Assembly: GCA_029204225.1 (NCBI GenBank) | Contig: CM055100.1 | Span: 11,302,769-11,366,768, forward strand | Reading direction: 5' to 3' | Origin: Diphasiastrum complanatum | Taxonomy: Eukaryota; Streptophyta; Lycopodiopsida; Lycopodiales; Lycopodiaceae | Length of the DNA stretch: 64,000 bases | Shown here: positions 21,922 to 32,859 of the stretch, in pieces | Position numbering within the stretch: the first letter of the stretch is position 1 | How the letters are laid out: each line of letters begins with the position of its first letter | The notes under the pieces: generated by a model | Seen by the model: the letters and a program-made list of their open reading frames with translations, nothing else | What the model was told of the DNA's origin: nothing | Databases searched by the model: none | Program-made: the position numbers and the translations under genes

Positions 21922-24900
21922 TTATAGATTCAACGCTGAAATTCTATAATTGAGAAGTAGCATGCTGACCATTTGTAGAGTGCTAACACGATGCAGGATG
22001 AAGCCATCGTAATCAAGTCTACAAAAGCAATTGCAGAACTCATGTCAACAAGGAAGGGAAATGGACGTAATATAATTAAGAGTAAGAAGGTGATATGTAA
22101 ATTAGTATCTCTTTCAAAACTATTGCTCTATGTAAATGATTCAAGTTTACACTCACCTAGTCCAAAGTGCTTGATCTTGTATTTTCGGCAAGCCTTGGCT
22201 ACAACCACCAACTCCGTTCTCAATGTAGGCAACGCCTGCATCTTCAGAGTACTGTCCCACGTAATCATGACCATAGATATATGCATCCTGCATTAATAGC
22301 ATGGCGAAAGCATGTGAAGGTTCAGCCTACATGATTCCTGTCTATTCCAAAATGGGCTCGAGGTTACTCAGCAATTACATATGAGAAAAAACATGAAGTA
22401 AGGCAGGGGACTGCTCTTTCAGACCACATAACCAGTTTAGTTAGAAGAGGTGAATAATCTGGTTGTGGGAAACCTTTGAATGAGATTGGTGATGCATCTA
22501 CATCTGCAACATAAGTTCTTTGAGTCTGATCAGTTGCAAAAGGTCTTCTTCAATGAAGAACCTAGTTATAACGTACCACTCCATATTGTAGGAATAGCGG
22601 AAGGAGTAGATCGCGAAGCTGATTTTCAGGTAGATGATGCCCAACAGTTATGCACCTACATACGCCGTAGATACAGATGAAAGTTATAAGATGCGTGATG
22701 GTACTTGCAATGAACCGATGCAGTTTCAATTGTCATATCCATCCAAAATAGCAAAAGACCTGTAGCTAGTTTAGAAAAGAGGTGGACGATATTATTAGAA
22801 AAGCTAGTATTATGTGAATTCGATTTAACTTGGATCTTCAGGCATCATTTTATCTAGAAATATCAGAATATATTGAGTTGTCTTACATTGAAAGACTAGC
22901 AAATTAATGTTAGAGAGGAGAATGGATAAAAAGTGTAGATCAAGTGAGCTAAGAAACTACTTACCAGTTAGCAGTGTTGTTGGCTAGAGATCGCTCAAGC
23001 CACTGTACTTGTACCTGGTCATACTATAGCAAAAAATTCAGCAAAATAACCTGTCAGATTTGGACGCAACCATTAACAAACTAGCAACCTTGCACCAGAG
23101 GACGACGTACTGAACAAAGTTCCGGGATTGAAAACCTAGGAAATGCTAATCTCTAGGTCAAGAACCAAAAAGTATCATCTTCTATCAATTCAAAACTTCA
23201 AAGGATGAAGTGAGCAACGTTTCCAGGATTGCAAACCCATGAAATGCTAATTTCACGGTCAAGTACTGAAAGAGAATCATCTCCTATCAACTTAAATCTG
23301 ATTCAGATTTGAAACAGTTTACCAACTCTCCTCTGAACCTAAATTGATCATTTCTTTAAGAATTACAACATAGAACGCAATCGTTAGAATGTAATTAAAG
23401 TGCATATAAAACTAACCAGTAAAGTCTTCGTATGCAGAAATACTATGTCAATACTTCCACCAGATGGTAGCAAAATTTTCTTTGTGAAGTACGGGGCTGG
23501 CATAATCAAGTATTCTGATATATTTGCATACAAAATGTGACCCTCAGGTTTATAATAATCTCCAACTGCCATGTACCTATAATTTTCAGAGAAAATGGAG
23601 TGTCAACAAGGAAAATGTAAAAGACACTTGCACCTAAATTTGTAAGAGTTTAAGGATCGCGTAACGTAGGTCATGTTACATAATGTATTCTTACCAAGGA
23701 ATACGTAAGGATGGATGGGAAGTGAATACGTCCTGAAAATTCATCACGGAGAACCTACGTCACAATATGCGAGAGGGAGCAGGTTGATCAAGTTGCGGAT
23801 ACTTGATAAATACCACTTGGTTTGCTACAAGTATATATATGATAAATTGTAGATGCAAAAGTTGGGAGGAACCGAACCTTACGCAGCCAATAAACCGTGT
23901 ATCCGGATTTGAATACTTGATATACTAGAGACATAGATTGAATAGTTGGACTTTTGAAAGAAACTCTCGTAGTATAGAATCAGTGGAATTAGATCCTTTT
24001 GTTGTTTGAGAGTTCTAGTGTTTGCCTTAGGCTACCATCAATCGACCACGTTGGAAGGTTTGCCTAGTTTCATATGAGATGATCACTGATATTGCAACCT
24101 CCTCACTTCTAGCTTATAGCAAAAAGTAGATAACAAGTGACATTAAGAACAGAATACCTTGTCCCAAACAACGGTCCAATGTTGAAATCATTTCCCAAGC
24201 TTACAACGAATTTGGTCTTGTACTCCTCGGCAGTGACTCCCATCTGCTCTTCAAACATTCAATTCTCTGTTAGAATTTAACCAGCTTCATAGTTTTGTCA
24301 AATATCAAATTAAACTTAAATGTGTACTAGTTACGTGTCATCTAGTGGCAGGTACGAACTAGGTATCGGCCGTGATAAGTAGCGGCCGTGAGCATAAGTA
24401 GCGGCCGTGAGCAGGCCCACTACCTTGTGTATCATTCAGCATTCAAGCACAAAGCCGCCCTGTGACGAGGTGCGTTGAAGTCTGCTTTGCGCATACATAA
24501 AGAAAGAATTGGTCCAACCACCATGTGAGTTTTGGGACTTTCTTACTTTAACTAATTAGTTAGTCATGTGTGAATGCCTACATTATTGTTCTTAACACTC
24601 CCACTTATTCTTACTTTAACTAATTAGTTAGTCATGTGTGAATGCCTACATTATTGTTCTTAACACTCTCACTTATTTTTACTTTAACTAGTTAGTTAGT
24701 CATGTGTAAATGCGTACATTATTGTTCTTAACACTCCCACTTAATGAAACATTCACAATTTATTCATGCTGCTAATATCATATAAAATGATCTTAATCAA
24801 ATCTTATTTAATCAAGAATTATTATATTTATTTTGACATAAAAAATTATTATATTTATTTTGACATTGATGTCACTGCTCCCACTTCATGTGAAACTAAA

Positions 24901-27900
24901 AAGCCTCGGAACGTCGTTCAGGACCTTCATGGTTCCGGAACCATGGTTCCAAATTCATGGTTCCCGAACCATGGTTCCAAAATCACGGCGATCCTGATCA
25001 CGGAACCATGCTGCATCTGACACTGCATCTGACACTGCATCTGACATCTGACTAACATCTGCAGCTGTCGTGTTGTGGTTACACCTTATATTTACCCCCC
25101 GATCTGGCACTGCATCTAACATCTGACATCTGACTGACATCTGCAGCTGTCAGATGACTTTTAAAAACAAACGATTTTTGAATCGTTTCGCAAAAAAAAT
25201 TTCAAAAAAATGGAAATCGTTCCAGAACCATCGTTCCGTTCGCGTTCTGGAACCATGGTTCCGGAACTACGATGCTTCTTAGAGGTGAAAGCACATTGGT
25301 TTTGTTTTGATCTTGTGTCTTCATGGTCTATGTCTCTGGACTGCAATAACTTCATGTGGACTATGTTGGAAACGTTAGTGCTTTCCAAACATCTACACAC
25401 GGCCTCTTATCCAGCTTTCTGACATCTGCAAGAAAGTTCACTTTGATCACTAGCTGTTTGTATATTTGTTGCTTCCTTCAGCAACTTGATTTGAGACTGC
25501 TCCTCTTTGGTCTATGCTTTTGGACTGCATCTTCATGTGGACTCTGGTAGAAGACGTCTCTTCCTTCACCTGCACACGGACTTTGCTTTAATCAGCTTTC
25601 TGACATCTGCAAAGAGCTAGCGTTGATCAATGTTTTATTCATTCTGTATCAGATATGATTGCATTCTCTTCTTCATGTTCGTTGTTTTTCAGCATCAGAT
25701 ATGATTGCATTCTCTTCCTCATGTTCGTTGTTTTTCAGCATATTTGGCATGAAAAGAATAAGAGAACCAGGGCTGGTTTCAGACATTTCTTGTATACACG
25801 AGTTTTGACTAGAAGCAAAGAGAGGCCTGCGCAGGATCAGGATTCATTCCGCTCTGATACCATGGTACATTTCAAAGACCACGCATGAGCAGGAGAGAGA
25901 GAGAGTCAGAGCGTGCGGAGAGAGAAACACATTAACTACATTATTATTCAATGATTATTAATTTAATAATTATTAATGAGAGAAGAGTTAAATGACCATA
26001 CATAAAAAGATTTGGTCGAACCGTTCACATGACGTTTGAGGACCATCTCACTTTAACTAGTTAGTTTAACTAGTCATGTGTGAATGCGTACAATATTGTT
26101 CTTAACAGCGGTCTTAACAGTGGGTTACCTTTAGGCAATTGTTAAGTAAAAAAGAAAGAAAAAAAATGGCATGTTGTGGTTGGCTAGGAGGCGTCTGACT
26201 ACATAGCTAGCATAGCCTCACAAAAACAGTTTATCTAACCTGTCATAAATTGCTATGTCAGCCTGGTATCCTTCATCCTTTAGCAGTTCCCATCTGTAGG
26301 CAGCCTCCTCTTGAACGATACTTAATACATAACAGAGGTGGGGGTGTTACAAATACCTCTAATCTAAGCCGTCAATCTCCCCAGTGCTACGACCTTTATA
26401 TGCCATCTCACCGCATAAGGGTGCCCGGGCTCGCCTCCATATACGTTAAACCCTCCATATACGTTAAACCCAATGGAATCGGTGGAGAGGTTCGGCATAT
26501 AAATATAAAATTAACAAATTTCAATTGTAGGCTGCCTATATTTCTGCATACAAATTAGACAGCCTATAAATGAATCTTTCATTAACCCAACTTAAGGTAC
26601 CTAAATTTGATATAATAATACACCCCATACTTTAATCTGATGGGCTTGGTCATAATTACACAATGTTACAGTTTTTATTCAAATCTTAAACATACCATAA
26701 AATAAAGACGAAGAAATAGTCACAAATACTCTTATGTGAAGAAAGCTAGGCTTAATATACTATTATTATACATCAAGTCATTTAAGAGAAAAGGAACTGA
26801 ATACTAAATAGGAATCTCTCTTACTTGTATATTTATCCAAATACAGAGACATCCATGCGATACTAGATCGAATGTATTAGGTATCATCATTCGATGCTAG
26901 ATATAATGTATTAGGTATCATCATTCAGAGGTGGGCACCTGGTGTAGCGCCCTAACCGCTCAGAGGTGACTAGAGCCTATAACCAGCGATTCGATGGCGC
27001 TCAGAGGTGGCTAGAGCCTATAACCTGCGATTGGTTGGCGAATACCATCAACAAGCAGGAGTTGTAGATTTAGGAATGAGATTAATCCTTTAAGAAGAGC
27101 ATAGAATAAGCAGGAGTTGTAGATTTAGGAATGAGATTAATCCTCTAAGAAGAGCCATTCTATGTTTTAAAACCTGCATTTCTTAGCCAACCGGGTGATG
27201 CACATGCGAATATCACTTCTCACAATTGTCACTAAAAACCACCAGCTTACTTCAGGAATATTGAAACTTTAACCAAAATATACTGAAAAATAAAGTTATG
27301 AAGCAGTATGTGACATAATAAATCAACCTGGTAGCATCAAAAATTTCTTTCGAAGTGAAATTGAATAGGGATCAAAATTCCTCCCCATTCTCCAAATTAT
27401 TACGTCAGGCAATCTGATTACCAAGGCACTCTAAACATCATAACCAACTGCTAATTACATCAATTGAGCGTCGAGGAAGCTCGACCGCGTCCATCAATAT
27501 TGCATTTGCTGGATATGTATTAATCTGTTAAACAAATTCTATCCTGATTACTGTGTTCAGCTAATGTATAGAGAAAAGGTTATTGTAGGAATCACGATCG
27601 TCCTATTGTAGTTGAGAGTTGTAAAGCAAGGGAGTACCTGAATAGCAACTGCTTTTTGAGCTGCTGAACCGCAGCAATGGTTTCCCAGACTTAGAAAGTA
27701 AACATCATCTGAACGTGAATGCAACTGCCGGGATCTCAGAACGCACGCACCGACAACAAGAACAGCGAACATGATCATGCACCCCTGCGCCACTAAAGTT
27801 GCCTTCGTATCCTTCCGCAACCGTAGCGACGTGCCTACTGACTGGGTGGAACAAGGAGGGACAGACAGGCTTTGATACGAACCCCACGAACTGCGTGTGC

Positions 27901-27919
27901 CATGGAGGACCTTATCCAT
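21922..27919 (-). CDS. Purple acid phosphatase-like (TRAP-type metallophosphoesterase fold) protein with degenerate active site; 8 exons, 317 aa
   Basis: Exons (minus): 27638-27919, 24158-24243, 23695-23754, 23417-23576, 22965-23023, 22577-22655, 22157-22287, 21922-22018. All introns are GT-AG, all phases agree, and the total of 954 nt ends in TAA. Exon 1 gives about 45 cytosolic residues, one membrane anchor (GCMIMFAVLVVGACVL, residues 46-61) and the first fold motif. The order matches low-molecular-weight purple acid phosphatases: SLGNHCCGS...AIQMG, then VVSLGNDFN, DVFTSHPSLRIPWYMAVGDY, VQWLERSLANNTANW, TVGHHLP, LRDLLLPLFLQYGVDAYIYG, HDYVGQYSEDAGVAYIENG. The family hydrolyses phosphomonoesters with an Fe-metal centre held by GDxG, GDxxY, GNHD, GHH and GHDH. 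Here these are GNHC, GNDFN, GDYY, GHH and GHDY, so most ligands are lost. Probably an extracytoplasmic pseudoenzyme. Intron 1 (3.4 kb) hosts an LTR element. Expression and function are not shown by the sequence. Confidence 0.75.
24536..24742 (-). repeat. Threefold tandem repeat of polypurine tract plus LTR start
   Basis: Three units of about 68 bp. On the minus strand each contains a purine tract (AAGTGGGAG or AAGTGAGAG) followed by TGTTAAGAACAATAATGTA and CACACATGACTAACTAA. The third runs on into the rest of the LTR. The 5' LTR has a single such start. Confidence 0.85.
24930..25270. repeat. Cluster of GGAACCATGGTTCC palindromes and 'gcatctgaca' repeats
   Basis: The perfect 14-base palindrome GGAACCATGGTTCC occurs near 24,937 and 25,249, with shortened forms at about 24,965 and 25,000. 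Between them 'ctgcatctgacactgcatctgac' is repeated tandemly. All lie inside the LTR element's non-coding interior. Confidence 0.85.
26859..27160. repeat. Three adjacent tandem duplications in intron 1
   Basis: Pair 1: 34-bp unit at 26,859 and 26,893 (shared 'aatgtattaggtatcatcat'). Pair 2: 41-bp unit at 26,957 and 26,998 ('cgctcagaggtg', then 'tagagcctataacc'). Pair 3: 55-bp unit at 27,053 and 27,108 ('aagcaggagttgtagattta'). The copies in each pair are nearly identical. Confidence 0.9.
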
Positions 27920-28640
27920 TTTTTTCGAATTTCACAGATTTAGAGTTTTTTTCTCAAAAAACGTCAAACTAACTACTGGTTAGCTCGTTACCAGTTTCTT
28001 ACCCCCACCAATCTCCTGCTCGTGATGAGGACATACAAGAGAACAACTAAACAAAGGTCGTACACAACGGCAAGCAAAGAAAGCTTGCGAAATCCTGCAA
28101 AGTAGGCCACGATAAGACAACCTTATCATCTGAAATCCACAAGTAAAGATTGTACTCAACTAAGTTTTCAATCCAGAGACTCTATAGTGCTAGATAGAAG
28201 CACACATCAATCAGCACCGGAACGTAATTAGTATGCCATCTTGTGAGGTGAGATGGTCTTATCCCACCCACACAGTACAGACATGTCGCACACCTCACAG
28301 TACTCACATGTTGTTGAGGATGTGAAAATAGATCAGATGATGGTGATTTATTCCTAAGGAATTGGCCAGCATCTTGGAGAGGACGAATCAACTTTTGTGA
28401 TGATAATAGTGCCGGATTGGAAAAAGCACATTACATCCGTATAAGACAAATATAAATATATGTATATATTATGCATTAGAGCACGTGAAGACACAGAACC
28501 TATAATGACAAATGCAGCACTAGAAACAGCAGATTAAGACGTGCAGAGCTGATTGGACAAGCGTCCCCACTTAAGACAATGGCGTCCCCAATTCAATGAA
28601 TGACGACATCAACGATTGGCCATATTAAATTATAGTTCAA
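27920..28640. other. Upstream region of the phosphatase-fold gene
   Basis: The minus-strand gene starts at 27,919, so its promoter and 5' untranslated region must lie here. I see no unambiguous TATA box or other named element. No coding signal is evident. Confidence 0.4.
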
Positions 28641-28770
28641 TTTTTCTGTTTCTTTGGGAGGACCCAGCACTTGCCCTATTTTTGAGGCCCTTCTAGGGGG
28701 GGAAGGCCCTGCCAGAGGGCCTTCCGTGCTGGGAGGGCCCTTGCCCGAGGGCAGGGCCCGAACTGCATGG
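28640..28770. repeat. GC-rich island with nested perfect hairpins
   Basis: GGAAGGCCCT and AGGGCCTTCC form a 10-bp perfect stem around a 5-base loop (about 28,699-28,723). GGGCCCTTGCCC and GGGCAGGGCCC nearly pair around 28,735-28,759. This is sharply different from the AT-rich surroundings. Confidence 0.75.
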
Positions 28771-28847
28771 AATGCTTGAGGGGTAGTGGCCTTCCCCTGC
28801 ATAATGCTCGGTGTGAGGGTTTCTTCTAGACTTTTCCATAGAGTTTT

Positions 28848-29085
28848 TGGCGCGTAGAATGGGAGAGAACGTCGCGATGGGAGCCTGAGGAGCACAGAAT
28901 GGGAGAGAACATCGCAATGGGAGAGGAGTGTCGCCTCTCTTCTCTCGTTCACTCCTATTGCATCACGATCCCTTGTTTCCAGCCACAGTAGTGAGCAGTT
29001 TGAGAGACGGATTTGCTTGCGTTATTGTTGTCACATAGCGAGCAGTTTGAGAGATGGATTTGCTTGCATTTTTGCTGTCACAATA
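28848..29085. repeat. Two tandem duplications (about 39-bp and 48-bp units)
   Basis: 'agaatgggagagaacgtcgc' at about 28,856 recurs at about 28,895. The block starting GAGCAGTTTGAGAGACGGAT at 28,992 recurs at 29,040 with few mismatches. No gene is seen in 28,600-29,280. Confidence 0.85.
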
Positions 29086-30055
29086 GAGGTGGAGGCATCG
29101 TTGTGGATATATAGAGGCACATCTTCTTTCTTTGTTTCTATAAAGCCCTTGCAGCCTGTATCTTTGAGTTCAATTTAGTCTGTTGAACGAATGATAGGGA
29201 TCTGAAAAACAAATCATTGCTTCTAGTTGTCATGGTGGATTGCATCTCCTGAAGATTAGTGAGCCTCACAAGCTTATGTTTTTTTCGCATTTTTCAAAGT
29301 GCCTCAAATGTTAAGGAAATGACTCTGGCAAAGTGTGGGGCTAAGATTTAAGGACACTGTCGGGTTTTTCGCAAATAGCCGACATTGTCGCCTGTGGCAG
29401 TTTTAGTTCATTTCTGCAGAGTGACTGTTTTAGTTCATTTATGTAGACAGATTGTTTACGACCAATTTTCACCGCTTATTAGCAATCAATTTATGAGAAG
29501 GAACTGGATGAATGCCAGCGGACACCAGCCAACTGGCAATCACATTTGATGACCTAATTACTTAGTATAAATCAACTATTCATACATCTCTTTTCAAGTT
29601 CTGTGGTTCAGAAGTTTTTGATCAATAGATTAGCAAGTATTGAATAGTTAGCTCTCTCTCTCCCAAGCCTGCGAGCTTGAACACTTTTGAGCATTCTAGC
29701 TCACTTCTTAGAGTTGTTTAGAGATTGCTATTGCGCTTACTGCTTATCAGCATTGAGCTTAATTCAGACTTTCATTTTAGCCGCTCAGAGATAACTTAGA
29801 GTACACGGCTTCGATCTGCAACTTATTGTACTCATTTACTTCTGTTTCGTTTTCATACTGAATCAATATTATCTTTCATTGCGTTCAGGTTCGTCTTAGA
29901 ATGTATGCATTTCTGTAGTTCTTCCGACTAAATATTTGTCTGATAATTTAATGCATTATTGTTTGGCTAAGAAGAGAGATTACATATGACATGTCATGAA
30001 GAGTATTATTCATCATTGATGGCATTTTGAGGTGACAAAAGGGTGATCTACATGG

Positions 30056-31500
30056 TGAATGATGGTCAGTGTGCAATCAAAGGGATTGGCACAATTCCTA
30101 TTTCTCTCTCTACTAATAGGCATATCTAGACAATCCCTAGTACTTGATCTCGACTATTATTCTGGTAAAGTCGATCTCGCTATCTGCCATAGCTGCATCT
30201 TTGGAAATCAGACTAGGATTTCTTTTAGATCGAGTTATAGACATGAAACAAAAGGTCTATTAGATGTCGTTCATACAAATATATGTGGACCTATGCAAAC
30301 TCCTTCATTTATTTCATTACCTTTATTGAAATTTTTTCTAGAAGAATAGCTGTTTACTTCATTAAACAAAAGTCGAAAGCTTTCATCAAGTTCAGACAAT
30401 TCAAAGAGCATGCAGAAAATCAGACTAGTAAATGAATCAAAGCATTGCACACCAAGCTCTTCAGATTCCAATGTTTACTTCAAGACAGTGCAGCAGTCTT
30501 TTATGATTATCACTTTGTACATGGATGACACATTGCTCTCCGGCAACATGAGTATTGATTTGATAAAAGAAGCCAACACAATGCTATCCTCTGAATTCGA
30601 CATGACTGACTTGGGCAAAGCTCATTTTTGCTTGGTATTCAAATTTACAGAGACAGAAATTGAAAGTTGATCTACATTACTCAATAGAGGTACATCTACA
30701 ATATGTTAGTCAAATATAATTTGGTTAATTGCAAGTTAGATCTCTCACCAATGGAACCAGGTCTCAAATTGTCAAAGGAGCAGTGTCCTCGAACAATCAA
30801 AGAAAAGAAACAAATGCGCAAGTATCCTTATCATTCGATAACAGGATCTCTTATGTATGCAATGATCTATACCAGGCCAGACATAGCTTTTGCAGTTAGC
30901 TCTCTAAGTCAGTATATGACCAACCCTGGTATAACACATTGGAAGGCTCTCATCAGAGTCATGAGATATCTTTGAGCTACTATGGACTTTTGCATTTGTT
31001 ATGGAGCAGTCGACAATGACAAACTCAATTTACTCAGTGGTTACACAGATGCAAGTTGGGCAAGAGATATAGACAAATGAAAATCTACCTCTGGATTTAA
31101 TTCTTCCTCAACAATGGTCCCATTTCCTGGAACAGTCGCAAGCAATCTTCGGTAGCTCTATCTTTTACAGAATCAAAGTATATCGTAGCCTCACAAGCTA
31201 CTAAGAAAGCAATTTGGTTGAGAAACTTACTTTTAGATATCAATCTGAGTCAATATGACCCAACATTATTATTTTGTGATAATCAAAGTGTCATTGCCTT
31301 GTCAGCAACCCTAGATTTCATTCTAGGAGTAAGCACATTGAACTTAAGCATCACTATTTCAAAAGCAAAGTTCTCAATAGAGAGGTCAGATTGCAGTACT
31401 GTCGAATGCAAGATATGATAGTGGATATTTTACTAAAGCATTAAGCTTGGATGCACACAGGAAGTTTTGTGCAGAACTAAGTTTAAAGGTCAAGGCATTC
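30056..31500 (+). pseudogene. Copia pol remnant (protease, integrase, RT, RNase H pieces)
   Basis: Order: protease-flank NDGQCAIKGIGTIPISLSTN; CHSCIFGNQTRISFRSSYRH and LLDVVHTNICGPMQT of the integrase zinc region and core start; KQKSKAFIKFRQFKEHAEN; then directly the RT palm with FKTVQQSFMIITLYMDDTLL (YMDD catalytic motif intact), LSSEFDMTDLGKAHFCL, the '[20 protein letters not shown]' and '[18 protein letters not shown]' segment, and RNase H pieces with LLFCDNQSVIALSA (31,218-31,330). The protease-to-integrase and integrase-to-RT joins are deletions. Multiple stops and frameshifts follow. The first 20 residues match the young copia at 53.2 kb closely, so the element may be chimeric. Confidence 0.8.
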
Positions 31501-31859
31501 ATGGATTCAGATTAAGGGGGAGTGCTGGATTATTCTCTCACTAATCGACTAATTGACATTTTAATCTTCGTCCACAACTTTTATCCAGACCTGCAGTTTT
31601 CTTCGTGTTTTTTCACAATCTGCATAACTACTCGAAATGGCTTACAGTGACTATTCACGTTCATTTCTACAGACATACTGTTTGTAAGAAAAGCCACCAA
31701 CTTGAATTAATTCATCAACAAGTATTTTCTGAGAAGTCCTAACTAGATGGATGCTAGCACATCACAACCAACTGGATGAACGCTTATATCATAACTATTC
31801 ATATTTCAACATCTTAGCATTAGAAGATGATTAAGAAGAGGATCAAGTATTGAATAGTT

Positions 31860-31861
<2 letters not shown>

Positions 31862-31940
<79 letters not shown>
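31862..31940. repeat. (CT)n microsatellite inside the 3' LTR
   Basis: About 39 CT units. The same site in the left LTR (about 29,652-29,663) has only five or six units. Confidence 0.97.
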
Positions 31941-31943
<3 letters not shown>

Positions 31944-32010
31944 CCTACGAGCTTGTACACTCTTGAGCATTCTAGCTCAGCTCTTTAGAGTTGACTAGAG
32001 ATTGCTCTTT

Positions 32011-32340
32011 GCAATTTAAATGCATTGTAGTGGACATGGACATTTGAGCATGCCAATTTTGGTGATGAATCTTATATTAATGACTTTCTTGAGTTTGTAC
32101 CTTCGTCTCCAAAAAGTCGTATGCGATACATGTTAATGTTTTATGTGACAAGTTTTTTATCATTTTGTATTTATGATATCTAAAATGTGTGTCCCAACCT
32201 TGTGGTCCACGATTTTGCTTTTGTAAGAAAAGACTAATTTGGTTATTTCATCTCTTGGTTTGCTTCTCATATGAAAACCCTAACTTCTAAACCCTAAACC
32301 CTAAATCCTGAACCCTTACAATTTGATGACTCTTTTTGCG
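32011..32340. other. Unassigned spacer with telomere-like tract
   Basis: Non-coding. At 32,275-32,315 it contains imperfect CCCTAAA repeats (aaccctaacttctaaaccct, then aaaccctaaatcctgaaccc), the plant telomere unit, of which about two are perfect. It is either an interstitial telomere-like tract or a telo-box motif. Confidence 0.7.
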
Positions 32341-32820
32341 ATGTTTTGGGTGACTCTGTGAGACTGATGGCACGCCATGTGCCATCAGTTTTGCACCTCG
32401 TGGAAAAGAGGAAAATTGCTAAACTAGTAGAGGCATTACTCTCAAAAAGCCAAACCCCTAGGTTTAATACCTGCAGGAGGATTAACAAGACTCCAGGTCT
32501 TGTTCTTCATCAAAGAATGGTACTCAACATCCATGGCAACTTTCCATTTGTTTGCATTGGGCATTGATAGTGCTTCTGCAACAAGGGCAGGTTCATCATG
32601 ACTGATGAATGCTTGAGGGACAAAATGATCAGGTTGCTGTGCTTGAGTGGATGTTTTTCATAGGTAAAAGACTGGGATAGCTTCAGCTTGTGGTTGAACA
32701 ATTGTGGGTCTAGGCCCATCGATGGTAAAGGAGCTGTTGGGACAAACTCTTGCATTTGAACATTCGTAGGTCGATGCTTATCGATGGAGAATGGAGCCGT
32801 TGTGATAGACTCCTGCATTG
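32341..32820 (-). pseudogene. Copia linker and RT N-terminus fragment
   Basis: Minus-strand translation near 32,440-32,580 gives AEALSMPNANKWKVAMDVEY, then HSLMKNKTWSLVNPPAG, the start of RVT_2 (compare IQAMDHEHQALIKSNTWRLV in the 52-54 kb element). The preceding Ser/Pro/His-rich linker is at 32,600-32,820. The fragment ends soon after PPAG, so the RT core is absent. It lies head-to-tail against a plus-strand gypsy RT. Confidence 0.8.
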
Positions 32821-32859
32821 GCTGCTTCTACTTGAAATTATGAAACTTGTCTTCAAGGA

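Larger units (their letters stand above)
24480..26107 (-). mobile_element. Small non-coding LTR element (TRIM/LARD-like) in intron 1 of the phosphatase-fold gene
   Basis: On the minus strand a 5' LTR begins TGTTAAGAACAATATTGTAC at about 26,107 and runs to about 25,863, where ACCATGGTATCAGAGCGG gives a primer-binding site (25,848-25,862). At the other end, AAGTGGGAG followed by TGTTAAGAACAATAATGTA at about 24,738 marks a polypurine tract and the 3' LTR start. The roughly 1.1-kb interior has no gag or pol. The 3' LTR diverges from the 5' LTR after 'tttatgtatg' (near 24,490), so its end is altered. It lies in the same orientation as the host gene. Confidence 0.7.
29290..32010 (+). mobile_element. 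Copia element, internally deleted, degenerate
   Basis: The right LTR starts TGCTGGATTATTCTC at 31,523 after the polypurine tract AAGGGGGAG and runs to about 32,010. The left LTR (about 29,290-29,900) shares 'caagtattgaatagttagct' and 'gagcattctagctca' with it. The interior is only about 1.6 kb. It holds a protease-region piece (NDGQCAIKGIGTIPISLSTN, 30,056-30,118), an integrase piece (LDVVHTNICGPMQ), and then RT and RNase H pieces. No primer-binding site was found after the left LTR. A sister copy is at 41.1-42.5 kb. Confidence 0.75.

Noticed and set aside
28593-28952. Minus-strand open frame over the GC-rich island
   Set aside because: Long frame explained by high GC and hairpin repeats; no recognisable protein.
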